Shown: piece by piece, positions 1 to 7,811 of the stretch
Numbering within the stretch: position 1 is the first letter of the stretch
Layout of the letters: each line of letters starts with the position of its first letter
Origin: Kribbella steppae
Lineage (GTDB): Bacteria > Actinomycetota > Actinomycetes > Propionibacteriales > Kribbellaceae
Reading direction: 5' to 3'
Length of the DNA stretch: 64,000 bases
Assembly (NCBI RefSeq): GCF_004342025.1
Contig: NZ_SLWN01000014.1
Span: 124,001-188,000 of the forward strand
Program-made: the position numbers and the translations under genes
Notes under the pieces: generated by a model
Seen by the model: the letters and a program-made list of their open reading frames with translations, nothing else
Database searches by the model: none
What the model was told of the DNA's origin: nothing

Positions 1-1
1 C

Positions 2-781
2 GCCGCGCACTTCGGCACGTGGCGGTCGGACCGGAGCATGGAGGACTCGCGCGAGGAGATCGACCTGCTGCTCGATCTGCTCGACCTGACCGGCCAGGTG
101 CCGGTCGCGAACGGGGCGACGACCGGCATCGCGGACGAGCAGACCCCGCTGGACTCGCCCGGCGCCCGCCTGATCATCGAGGAGTCGAAGCTGGCCTCGG
201 CGGGCGATCCGCTGTTCGTGTCCTTTCTCGGCCCGCTGACCGACATGGCCTCGGCGATCCTGCTCGACCCGGAGATCGTCAACCGCGAGGTGATCGTGAT
301 CTGGATCGGCGGTCGTGGGTACGACGGCCTGGCGCCGAGCTGGAACAAGATCGAGTTCAACCTGTCGAACGACATCCACGCCGCCAACGTGGTGTTCGGC
401 TCCGGCATCACCGTCTGGCAGGTACCGAGCGATGTGTACAGCAAGGTGTCGGTGAGCTACGCCGAGCTGGACGAGAAGATCGGTGACGCCGGGCCGCTCG
501 GCAAGTACCTGATCGAGCAACTGCGCGAGTGGAACGCCACCTACCACTCCGAGCCGATCGAGTCCCGGTCTCTCGGCGACTCCCCGGCCATCGCCCTGAT
601 GCTCTATCCGCCCAGCGGCGCCATGCGGGTCCGGCCGGCGCCGCGGTTCGGGGTCGACGGTTGGTACCTGCCCGGTACGGACAACCCGATCAAAGTCTGC
701 GAACAGGTCGACGTCCGGTTCCTGCTGGAGGACATGTTCGCCAAGATCCGCCGCTTCGCCCGCCAAAGGAGCACGTCATGA
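2..781 (+). CDS. Nucleoside hydrolase family protein, 5' end missing
   Basis: C-terminal part of an inosine/uridine-preferring nucleoside hydrolase fold protein; the frame is open from base 2, so the N-terminal Asp cluster lies outside the window. Visible family marks are the GPLTDMASA segment, the EFNLSNDIHAA segment with its Asn and Asp, and LGDSPAIAL near the C-terminus. In ordinary family members the metal-binding Asp of that last motif is preceded by His (HDPLA); here it is Gly, so leaving-group chemistry may differ. Its stop overlaps the next start (ATGA at 778), placing it in the sugar-import operon. It could act on nucleosides or on another furanoside; the fold call is firm, the substrate is not. 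Confidence 0.8.
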   Translation, partial: AAHFGTWRSDRSMEDSREEIDLLLDLLDLTGQVPVANGATTGIADEQTPLDSPGARLIIEESKLASAGDPLFVSFLGPLTDMASAILLDPEIVNREVIVIWIGGRGYDGLAPSWNKIEFNLSNDIHAANVVFGSGITVWQVPSDVYSKVSVSYAELDEKIGDAGPLGKYLIEQLREWNATYHSEPIESRSLGDSPAIALMLYPPSGAMRVRPAPRFGVDGWYLPGTDNPIKVCEQVDVRFLLEDMFAKIRRFARQRSTS

Positions 782-2079
782 CTGGCAGTTCGTTCACCCG
801 CCGTGGTTTCCTCGGTCTCACGTCCGCCGCCGCTGTCGGCGTCGGTCTGTCCGCCTGCACCGGCGGTGGCGCGTCGTCCGCCGGCGGCGGTGCCACCGCG
901 GCGGCCTCGAACAACCTGCGGCTCTTCACCTACGAGGCCGACGAGACGATCGGTCTGCTGAAGGCGCAGGTGAAGAAGTTCGACGCGGAGAACGGGACCA
1001 CCACGACGGTGGACAGCCTGCCCGGGTCGGGTGCGGCGGTCTACCCGGACAAGCTGCGGACCGAACTGCTCGGCGGCAAGGGCCCGGATGTCTGGCGGAT
1101 CTGGGGCGGCCAGATCGGAGCGCCGTTCGCGAAGGCCAAGCAGTCCCTCGATCTGGCGCCGTACTACTCCAAGTTCGGCTGGGAGTCGAAGATCAACACC
1201 GCGGCGATCAGCGGGATGACGTTCGACGGCATGAAGGCCGGGGTCCCGTTCGTCTCCCTCGGAATAGGTGCCTGGTACAACAAGTCGCTGTTCGCCAAGG
1301 CCGGCGTGAGCGGCCCGCCGACGACGTACGCCGAGCTGGAGGCGATCAACGAAAAGCTCGTCGCGGTCGGCGTGACGCCGTGTGGTCTCGGCGGGAAGTA
1401 CGGCTGGGACATCATGCGGCTGTTCGAGTACCTGCTCGAGCACACCGCCGGCCCGGAGCTGCACGACAAACTGCTCACCGGCGACGAGAGCTGGGACCGG
1501 CCCGAGGTGGTCGAGGCGTTCGCGCTGTTCAAGAAGTGGCAGGACAAGAAGTGGCTGCCGCAGGGCGCGCTGGGCCTCGACCCCGCCGACATCGAGCCCG
1601 CGTACGTCCAGGGCAAGACGGCGTACACGATCACCGGACCGTGGACCGAGGCGGCCGCGATCCTGTCCGCGAAGAAGAGCCCGGCCGCCTTCGGCAACTT
1701 CGAACTGCCCACCGACCAGAGCCCGGCGCGGCACTCAGGCTTCGTCGAGGGCTACATGATCAACGCCAAGACGGGCAACGCCGACAAGGCCGCGGCGCTG
1801 ATCGACTTCATCGTCCAGCCCGCGACACAGAAGGCGATGCAGGTCAGCGCGTCGACGGTGAAGGGCGCCGAGCCGGACCCGAAGGCGCTGCCGTTGTCGG
1901 CCGAGTGGTCGCAGAAGTACGGCTCGAACCCGTTCTACACGATCCAGGACCAGGCGTTCCCGAAGAAGCAGGCCGACCAGTACTTCAGCGTGCAGAGCGA
2001 CCTGCTGCAGGGCTCGGTGGCGCCGGACGCGGCCGCGAAGAAGATGCAGGAGATCGTCTCCGCCTGGGCGAAGGGCTGA
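778..2079 (+). CDS. ABC sugar transporter substrate-binding lipoprotein
   Basis: Extracellular solute-binding protein of the family-1 sugar type, 433 residues. The start at 778 is chosen because it overlaps the previous stop and begins a twin-arginine signal (RRGFLGL, residues 8-14) followed by a lipobox LSAC with Cys27, so the mature protein is a membrane-anchored lipoprotein. The body has the usual periplasmic-binding composition rich in aromatic residues (for example VWRIWGGQ, WTEAAAI, GFVEGYMI). It is followed after 9 bases by two permease genes. No ATPase gene is present, as is common in actinobacteria where one shared MsiK-type ATPase serves many importers. The ligand is inferred from context to be a pentose glycoside. 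Confidence 0.92.
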   Translation: MTGSSFTRRGFLGLTSAAAVGVGLSACTGGGASSAGGGATAAASNNLRLFTYEADETIGLLKAQVKKFDAENGTTTTVDSLPGSGAAVYPDKLRTELLGGKGPDVWRIWGGQIGAPFAKAKQSLDLAPYYSKFGWESKINTAAISGMTFDGMKAGVPFVSLGIGAWYNKSLFAKAGVSGPPTTYAELEAINEKLVAVGVTPCGLGGKYGWDIMRLFEYLLEHTAGPELHDKLLTGDESWDRPEVVEAFALFKKWQDKKWLPQGALGLDPADIEPAYVQGKTAYTITGPWTEAAAILSAKKSPAAFGNFELPTDQSPARHSGFVEGYMINAKTGNADKAAALIDFIVQPATQKAMQVSASTVKGAEPDPKALPLSAEWSQKYGSNPFYTIQDQAFPKKQADQYFSVQSDLLQGSVAPDAAAKKMQEIVSAWAKG

Positions 2080-2088
2080 TTCGCGGTT

Positions 2089-3009
2089 ATGGCGACGGTC
2101 GCACTGTCGCGGGGCCGGTCCGTGAAGCCCGCGAAGGTCAAACGAGGGGGCAAGTGGTCGCCCTGGCTGTTCGCCCTGCCCGCGCTGATCGTGTACGTCG
2201 GGTTCCTGGTGTACCCGGCGTTGTCCTCGCTGTGGTTCAGCCTGACCGACTGGGACGGGCTCAGTGCGACGTACAACTTCGTCGGGCTGGAGAACTACAC
2301 CAAGCTGCCGAGTGATCCGGTCGTCGTCACCGCGGTCCGGAACAACCTGATCTGGACCGTCGTGACGATCGTTGTCCCGACCGTGATCGGGCTCGGCCTG
2401 GCGATCGCGCTGAACGGCAAGGTGCACGGCAAGCCGGTCCTGCGCTTGATCTTCTACACCCCGGCGGTCCTGCCACTGGTGTCGATCGCCTCGATCTGGG
2501 GTTGGCTGTACAACCCGCAGTACGGCGCGATCAACTCGTTCCTGCGGCTGATCGGTCTGGACGGGTTGGCCCAGCCGTGGCTGGGGCAGGACTCGACCGC
2601 GTTGTGGGCGGTGATGGTGCCGGCCATCTGGTTGCGGACCGGCTTCCCGATGCTGCTCTATCTGGCCGCCCTGCAAGGGATCCCGAACGAGCTGTACGAG
2701 GCCGCGACGGTCGACGGTGCGAGCCGCTGGCAACAGTTCTGGCACGTGACGATGCCGAGTCTGCGGCCGGCCCACTACATCGTGCTGGCGTTGTCGCTGA
2801 TCGACTCGTTCAAGGTCTTCGACATGATCTACGCGATGACATACGGCGGTCCCGGTACGGCGACGCAGGTGATGGGCACCTGGATGTACGCCAACGTCTT
2901 CCAGTACTACCAAGCCGGCTACGGCACCGCGATCGCGGTTGTGATCACCCTCGTAGCAATCGCCGTCGGCATCCCATACGTCCGCTCCCAAACAAAGGAG
3001 GCCTCATGA
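2089..3009 (+). CDS. ABC sugar transporter permease, MalF/UgpA type
   Basis: Inner-membrane permease of 306 residues with six predicted membrane segments starting at WLFALPALIVYVGFLVY. The cytoplasmic EAA loop that docks the ATPase is visible as ELYEAATVDGASRWQQF, about residues 201-217, followed by the ITMPSLRP-like tail. It lies 9 bases after the binding protein. Its stop is TGA in an ATGA context (ATG at 3006, TGA at 3007-3009) preceded by AAGGAG, the layout normally used to couple a second permease. That ATG is not the start used by the second permease, see the element at 3006-3132. Confidence 0.92.
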   Translation: MATVALSRGRSVKPAKVKRGGKWSPWLFALPALIVYVGFLVYPALSSLWFSLTDWDGLSATYNFVGLENYTKLPSDPVVVTAVRNNLIWTVVTIVVPTVIGLGLAIALNGKVHGKPVLRLIFYTPAVLPLVSIASIWGWLYNPQYGAINSFLRLIGLDGLAQPWLGQDSTALWAVMVPAIWLRTGFPMLLYLAALQGIPNELYEAATVDGASRWQQFWHVTMPSLRPAHYIVLALSLIDSFKVFDMIYAMTYGGPGTATQVMGTWMYANVFQYYQAGYGTAIAVVITLVAIAVGIPYVRSQTKEAS

Positions 3010-3127
3010 CTGTGCTTTTGGCCGGGCCTCCGGCGCCGGCAGGGTCATGGGGCCTTGGCTCCCGGCCTTCCCTCGTCACTCCAGTCGCTTCGCTCCCTCC
3101 GCTCCTCAGTCCAGGCCGGGAGGCCCC
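3010..3127 (+). repeat. Palindromic junction element, REP/MITE-like
   Basis: About 122 bases separate two near-identical junctions, GGAGGCCTCATGAC at 2997-3010 and GGAGGCCCCATGAC at 3119-3132. The segment between them contains a left arm 3044-3055 plus 3061-3067 that is the reverse complement of 3114-3132, with a pyrimidine-rich loop. This looks like a small element inserted at a former ATGA overlap of the two permeases, with the junction duplicated. The right arm covers the Shine-Dalgarno sequence and the start codon of the second permease. Insertion is an inference; the repeats are seen directly. Confidence 0.55.
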
Positions 3128-4024
3128 ATGACCTCGATCGCACCCGTGCGGGTCGAAGCACCCGTCGGGCCGTCCGAGACAGCGCCGGCGAGCGAGCCGC
3201 CGAAGGGGCGGAAAGGGCTGGTCATCACGCTGGTGCTTGTGGTGGTGGCGTTGTTCTGGATCTCGCCGCTGGCGTTGCTGGTGATCACCGCGGTCCGGCC
3301 GCTGTCGGACTTCATCAGCAACGGGCCGCTGTCCTGGCCGGACCAGTTCACCTGGTCGAACTTCAAGGACGCGTGGGGGATCGGCAACTTCGCCACCACC
3401 TACCGCAACAGCGCGCTGCTGGCTCTGATGAAGGTGCCGCTCGGCGTCCTGATCGCGGCGATGCTCGGGTACGCCCTGGCCAAGCTGCGGATGAAGTTCC
3501 GCCGGACGGTGATGTTCACGGTGTTCCTCGGGCTGACCATCCCGATCTACATCACCATCGTCCCGGTCTTCATCATGATGCGCTCGGCCGGTGCGACCGA
3601 CAGCCTGTTCGGGTTGATCGGGCCGTACCTGGCCTTCGGCATCCCGTTCGAGGTGCTGGTGCTGCAGTCGTTCTTCCGGCAGATCCCGGACGAGATCCTC
3701 GAGGCGGCCAAGGTCGACGGCGCCGGCGACTGGCGGGTCTTCTTCACCATGATCCTGCCGCTGTCGCTGCCGGCCCTGGTGACGGTGGCGATCCTGGACG
3801 CGGTGGCGACCTGGAACGAGTTCCTGTTCGCGCTGATCCTGCTGAACTCCGACGCCAACAAGACGATCCCGGTCGGACTGCTCAACTTCCAGGGCCAGTT
3901 CGCCAACAACAACACCGGTCTCGCGGCGGGCATCCTGATCGCCGTGGTGCCGATCCTGATCGCGTACACCCTCCTGCAGCGCTGGATCGTCGGCGGCCTC
4001 ACGGCCGGCGCGACCAAGGGCTGA
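3128..4024 (+). CDS. ABC sugar transporter permease, MalG/UgpE type
   Basis: Second inner-membrane permease, 298 residues. The start at 3128 is chosen because GGGAGG lies 4 bases upstream; an in-frame ATG at 3047 has no ribosome site and would add a non-conserved peptide from the junction element. The first 33 residues are a Pro/Glu-rich cytoplasmic tail, then six membrane segments. The EAA loop reads EILEAAKVDGAGDWRVF with ILPLSLP after it. It pairs with the upstream permease to form the channel. Its ribosome site and start codon are buried in one arm of an inverted repeat, which could lower its translation relative to its partner. Confidence 0.9.
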   Translation: MTSIAPVRVEAPVGPSETAPASEPPKGRKGLVITLVLVVVALFWISPLALLVITAVRPLSDFISNGPLSWPDQFTWSNFKDAWGIGNFATTYRNSALLALMKVPLGVLIAAMLGYALAKLRMKFRRTVMFTVFLGLTIPIYITIVPVFIMMRSAGATDSLFGLIGPYLAFGIPFEVLVLQSFFRQIPDEILEAAKVDGAGDWRVFFTMILPLSLPALVTVAILDAVATWNEFLFALILLNSDANKTIPVGLLNFQGQFANNNTGLAAGILIAVVPILIAYTLLQRWIVGGLTAGATKG

Positions 4025-4054
4025 CCGACATACGACACCGCCCCGACAGAAGAG

Positions 4055-5059
4055 ATGACGACAATGACTGACTTACCGACCTTCGGTGCCGGCATCTGGC
4101 ACTTCGCCACCTACAAGGACCGCTACGCCACCGACGGGTACGGCGATCCGGTCGGGCTGCTGGAGCAGATCGACCGGGCCGGCGCCGTCGGCGACCTGTC
4201 CGTGGTCGACCTGAACTGGCCGTTCGCCGGGTACGACGGGACGCTCGACGAGGTGAAGGCGGCACTGGGGCGGAACAATCTGAAGGCGATCGCGATCACC
4301 CCGGAGATCTACACCCGCGACTTCGTCAAGGGCTCCTTCACCAACCCCGATCCGGGCGTCCGCAAGCAGGCGATGGAGTTGCTGCACAACGCCACCGAGC
4401 TGGCCAAGGACCTGGGCTGCTCGTACGTGAAGCTCTGGCCCGGCCAGGACGGCTGGGACTACCCGTTCCAGGTGAACTACCACGACATCTGGAACCTGGC
4501 GCTGGACGGCCTGAAGGAACTCGTCTCCGCGCACCCGGACATCAACTTCGTGATCGAGTACAAGCCGCGCGAGCCGCGGGTGAAGATCATCTTCCCGAAC
4601 GTCGCCCGCACCCTGCTCGGGATCGAGAAGATCGGCCTGCCCAACCTCGGCATCCTGCTCGACTTCGGCCACTCGCTCTACGGCCAGGAGACGCCGGCCG
4701 ACGCGGCGCAGCTGGCGATCGACTACGGCCGGCTGTTCGCGATCGACGTGAACGACAACCTGCGCGGCTGGGACGACGACATGGTGGTCGGCTCGGTTCA
4801 CCTGGTCGAGACGTTCGAGTTCTTCCACACACTGCGGAAGAACAACTGGGAGGGCGTCTGGCAGCTGGACCAGTTCCCGTTCCGCGAGGACAGCGTCGAG
4901 GCCGCGAAGCAGGCGATCCGATTCCTCAAGGCAGTGCACCACGCGCTCGACGTACTGGACGAGGAGGCGCTCGCCGCGGCGCAGGCGTCCCATGACGCGC
5001 TGGCCGCGCAGAAGCTGGTCCAGAAGGTGCTGCTGTCCTCGATGGCGGACCAGAGATGA
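4055..5059 (+). CDS. Xylose-isomerase-like TIM-barrel sugar isomerase (candidate D-apiose isomerase)
   Basis: A 334-residue AP-endonuclease/xylose-isomerase superfamily barrel. The metal and substrate motif IEYKPREPR corresponds to the EPKPxEP signature of xylose isomerases, followed by LLDFGHS and AIDVNDN, which supply further metal ligands. That set argues for aldose-ketose isomerase chemistry rather than an endonuclease. The start may be ATG 4055 or ATG 4064. It is followed by split transketolase genes with an ATGA overlap at 5056. In known apiose pathways a barrel isomerase makes apulose before a kinase and split transketolase; that substrate assignment here is inferred from neighbours only. 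Confidence 0.8.
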   Translation: MTTMTDLPTFGAGIWHFATYKDRYATDGYGDPVGLLEQIDRAGAVGDLSVVDLNWPFAGYDGTLDEVKAALGRNNLKAIAITPEIYTRDFVKGSFTNPDPGVRKQAMELLHNATELAKDLGCSYVKLWPGQDGWDYPFQVNYHDIWNLALDGLKELVSAHPDINFVIEYKPREPRVKIIFPNVARTLLGIEKIGLPNLGILLDFGHSLYGQETPADAAQLAIDYGRLFAIDVNDNLRGWDDDMVVGSVHLVETFEFFHTLRKNNWEGVWQLDQFPFREDSVEAAKQAIRFLKAVHHALDVLDEEALAAAQASHDALAAQKLVQKVLLSSMADQR

Positions 5060-5970
5060 CACTGACGGTCGAACACACGACGATGCCGGTGCTCGGGCGG
5101 TTGCCGATTCACAGCAGCCGGGCCGAGCAGGTCGCGCATATCGCCGAGGCGGCCAAGCAGATCCGGATCCAGGACCTCAAGCTGGTCCACCACGCCGGCG
5201 CCGGCCACATCGGTGGTGACTACTCCGCGATCGACATCCTGGCCACCCTGTACGGCGCGGTGCTCGATATCACGCCGGACACGGTGACCGACCCGGAGCG
5301 GGACCGCTTCATCCTGAGCAAGGGCCATGTCGCCGGTGCGCTCTACACCACCCTGGCCGCCTTCGGGTTCCTGCCGGTCGAGGAGCTCGCGACCTTCCTC
5401 AAACCCTTGTCCGCGTTGAACGGGCATCCCAACCGGAACAAGGTGGCCGGCGTCGAGGCCAACACCGGTCCGCTCGGTCACGGCCTGCCGATCGCGGTCG
5501 GTCATGCGTTGTCGGCCAAGCTCGACGTGTCGTTGCGCCGTACCTATGTGCTGGTCGGGGACGGCGAACTGCAGGAGGGCAGCAACTGGGAGGCGATGAT
5601 GGCGGCCTCGCAGTACCAGCTGGACCGGCTGACCGTGATCGTCGACCGGAACCGGCTGCAGCAGGGCGCCACCACGAAGGAGACCAACGACCTGGATCCG
5701 CTGCCGGAGAAGGCGGCCGCGTTCGGGTTCGCGGTGGTGGAGGTGAACGGTCACGACCATGGCGAGCTGCTCGACGTGCTGTCGGCCGTACCGTTCCGGC
5801 CGGGCAAGCCGACCTTCGTGATCGCGCACACCCACAAGGGCCACCCGATCTCGTTCATGAGCAACAACGTCGCCTGGCACCACCGGGTGCCGGACGAGGC
5901 CGAGTTCCAGCAGGCGCTGACCGAACTCGAGTCCGCGGGCAGACCCAGATTCGAGAGGGAACAGGTATGA
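5056..5970 (+). CDS. Transketolase, N-terminal (ThDP-binding) subunit
   Basis: Separate N-terminal half of transketolase, 304 residues. It contains HHAGAGHIGGD at the start of the thiamine-diphosphate site, GPLGHGLPIAVG, and the ThDP-magnesium motif GDGELQEG followed about 30 residues later by DRNRLQQG. It needs the C-terminal half encoded immediately downstream. The gene starts inside the isomerase stop (ATGA) and ends in another ATGA, so the trio is translationally coupled. Split transketolases of this kind occur in catabolic loci such as the apulose-4-phosphate route, where they move a two-carbon unit to glyceraldehyde 3-phosphate. Confidence 0.92.
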   Translation: MTLTVEHTTMPVLGRLPIHSSRAEQVAHIAEAAKQIRIQDLKLVHHAGAGHIGGDYSAIDILATLYGAVLDITPDTVTDPERDRFILSKGHVAGALYTTLAAFGFLPVEELATFLKPLSALNGHPNRNKVAGVEANTGPLGHGLPIAVGHALSAKLDVSLRRTYVLVGDGELQEGSNWEAMMAASQYQLDRLTVIVDRNRLQQGATTKETNDLDPLPEKAAAFGFAVVEVNGHDHGELLDVLSAVPFRPGKPTFVIAHTHKGHPISFMSNNVAWHHRVPDEAEFQQALTELESAGRPRFEREQV

Positions 5971-6935
5971 CAGTCGTCGAGACCACGTCGATCGCCGACC
6001 AGCCGCGGTACGACTGCCGGGACGCGTACGTCGAGACGCTCGCCGAGCTCGCGCACGCGGACCACCGGATCGTCGGGGTGGTGAACGACTCGGTCGGTTC
6101 GAGCAAGCTGAACAGCTTCCGTAAGGCGTTCCCGGACCGGTTGATCAACGTCGGGATCGCCGAGCAGGACATGGTCGGCGTGGCGTCCGGGCTGGCCAAC
6201 GGCGGCCGGATCCCGTTCGTCTCGGCCGCGTCCTGCTTTCTGACGGCCCGCGCGCTGGAGCAGATCAAGGCGGACGTCGCCTACTCGAACACCAATGTGA
6301 AGCTGTGCGGGATGAGCCCCGGCGTCGCGTACGGCGAACTAGGCCCCACCCACCACTCGATCGAGGACATCGCCTGGCTGCGGGCGATCGCGAACCTGAC
6401 CGTGATCGTGCCGGCCGATCCGATCGAGACGGCGGCCGCGTTGCGCTGGGCGGCGGCCTCGGACGGGCCGGTGTTCATCCGGGTCAGCCGGATGAGTGTG
6501 CCGAAGGTGTACGCGGACGACTACGAGTTCCAGCTGGGCAAGGCGATCACGGTCCGGGCCGGTGACGACGTGACGCTGATCAGCAACGGGACCGTGCTGT
6601 GGCGGGCGATGGCCGCGGCCGAGCAGCTCGCCACCGAAGGGATCTCGGCCCGGGTGCTGTCGATGCCGACGGTGAAACCGCTGGACGTCGATGCCGTGGT
6701 CGCGGCCGCGCGGGAGACGGCCGGCATCGTCACCGCGGAGGAGGCGGTGACCGGCGGCGGCCTCGGCGGCGCGGTCGCGGAGACCGTGGTCCAGCATCAT
6801 CCGGCGCGGGTGTCGATCCTCGGGTTCCCCGAGTTCGCGCCCACGGGGTCGGCCGGATATCTGCTGGACCGCTACGGGCTCTCGCCGGAGGGGATCGCCG
6901 ACTCGGCCCGGCAGTTGCTCAAGACAAGTAACTGA
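5967..6935 (+). CDS. Transketolase, C-terminal (pyrimidine-binding) subunit
   Basis: Partner half of transketolase, 322 residues. The pyrimidine-binding domain carries the catalytic glutamate in NVGIAEQDMVG, then LGPTHHSIED, and a C-terminal transketolase domain with SMPTVKPLD and GGLGGAVAE. It overlaps the N-terminal subunit gene by four bases. It is the last gene of the operon; its 3' end overlaps the convergent ribB gene by 17 bases, so the two messages are antisense to each other at their ends. No sugar kinase follows, although one would be needed to supply a phosphorylated ketose. Confidence 0.92.
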   Translation: MTVVETTSIADQPRYDCRDAYVETLAELAHADHRIVGVVNDSVGSSKLNSFRKAFPDRLINVGIAEQDMVGVASGLANGGRIPFVSAASCFLTARALEQIKADVAYSNTNVKLCGMSPGVAYGELGPTHHSIEDIAWLRAIANLTVIVPADPIETAAALRWAAASDGPVFIRVSRMSVPKVYADDYEFQLGKAITVRAGDDVTLISNGTVLWRAMAAAEQLATEGISARVLSMPTVKPLDVDAVVAAARETAGIVTAEEAVTGGGLGGAVAETVVQHHPARVSILGFPEFAPTGSAGYLLDRYGLSPEGIADSARQLLKTSN

Positions 6936-7533
6936 CCAGGTCGGCGATCGAGATCATCGCGAGATCGTGAGTGTCGGCGAACGCGCGCAGGTCGGGCCCG
7001 GTCATCAGGGTGCCGTCGTCGTTCATCAGTTCGCCGATCACACCGACCGGCGGCAGTCCGGCCAGCCGGACGAGTTCGACGGTGGCCTCGGTGTGACCGG
7101 GCCGCTGCCGGACGCCGCCTTCCACCGCCCGCAGCGGGAGGATGTGACCGGGCCGGATCAGGTCCGCGGGCTGTGCCGCCGGGTCGGCCAGCACGCGGAC
7201 GGTCCGGGCCCGGTCGGCGGCCGAGATCCCGGTCCCGACGCCGGTGCTCGCGTCGACCGAGACCGTGTACGCCGTCCGCAGGCTGTCCTGGTTGTTCGGC
7301 ACCATCAGCGGGAGCTCGAGCCGGTCGAGGATCTCCGGCACGGCCGGGGCGCAGACGTAGCCGCTGGTGTGGCGGACCAGCAGGGCCATCAGTTCGGGGG
7401 TGGCGAGGCTCGCGGCGAAGGTCAGGTCGCCTTCGTTCTCGCGGTCCTCGTCGTCGACGACCACCACGGGCCGTCCCGAAGCGATCTCGTCGACGGCGCG
7501 CTGAACGGTGTCCAGAGTTGTCGCGGTACTCAC
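6919..7533 (-). CDS. ribB: 3,4-dihydroxy-2-butanone 4-phosphate synthase
   Basis: Makes the four-carbon precursor of riboflavin from ribulose 5-phosphate. All catalytic landmarks are present: the acidic loop DDEDRENEGD at about residues 27-36, RHTSGYVCAP, the RPGHILPL segment and GHTEATVEL. With the GTG start at 7533 the protein is 204 residues, normal for a stand-alone RibB; GAGAGGA lies upstream, and the longer frame beginning at 7608 would run into the riboswitch expression platform. The gene stands alone between the two sugar-utilisation groups and is controlled by the FMN riboswitch at 7626-7757. Confidence 0.93.
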   Translation of the reverse strand: MSTATTLDTVQRAVDEIASGRPVVVVDDEDRENEGDLTFAASLATPELMALLVRHTSGYVCAPAVPEILDRLELPLMVPNNQDSLRTAYTVSVDASTGVGTGISAADRARTVRVLADPAAQPADLIRPGHILPLRAVEGGVRQRPGHTEATVELVRLAGLPPVGVIGELMNDDGTLMTGPDLRAFADTHDLAMISIADLVSYLS

Positions 7534-7625
7534 GGTCGTTGTCCTCTCGGCCTGGCACTCCGGGGCAACGACAAGCTCCGCGGGCACCTCCGACCCGACG
7601 GTCGGCAACGCACCGCGAAGACTGC

Positions 7626-7757
7626 CACGTGCGTCTTCCCATCCGGACTTTCACCGTCGGTCCTGGAGTTCCACCAGGTCAACCGGACGTCCTTGCGGAC
7701 GTACGGGTCGCGGACTGTCACCGCCGGCTCGGAATTTCACCGACCCCAGAGCACGTG
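7626..7757 (-). promoter_or_regulatory. FMN riboswitch (RFN element) upstream of ribB
   Basis: On the minus strand the conserved RFN blocks appear in order: GGTCGGTGAAATTCC, GCCGGCGGTGACAGTCC, a variable P4 hairpin, TGACCTGGTGGAACTCC, GACCGACGGTGAAAGTCC and GGATGGGAAGA. The closing P1 helix is formed by CACGTGC and GCACGTG at the two ends (7751-7757 and 7626-7632). About 92 bases separate it from the ribB start, enough for an expression platform. FMN binding would reduce ribB expression. Confidence 0.93.
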
Positions 7758-7811
7758 TGGTCTTGCTGTTCGTCGCACAGTTTATCGGTAGAAACCACCC
7801 ACGGGAGTGTC

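Noticed and set aside
604..1734. Minus-strand frame opposite the binding protein
   Set aside because: Arg-rich antisense frame of a clear lipoprotein gene.
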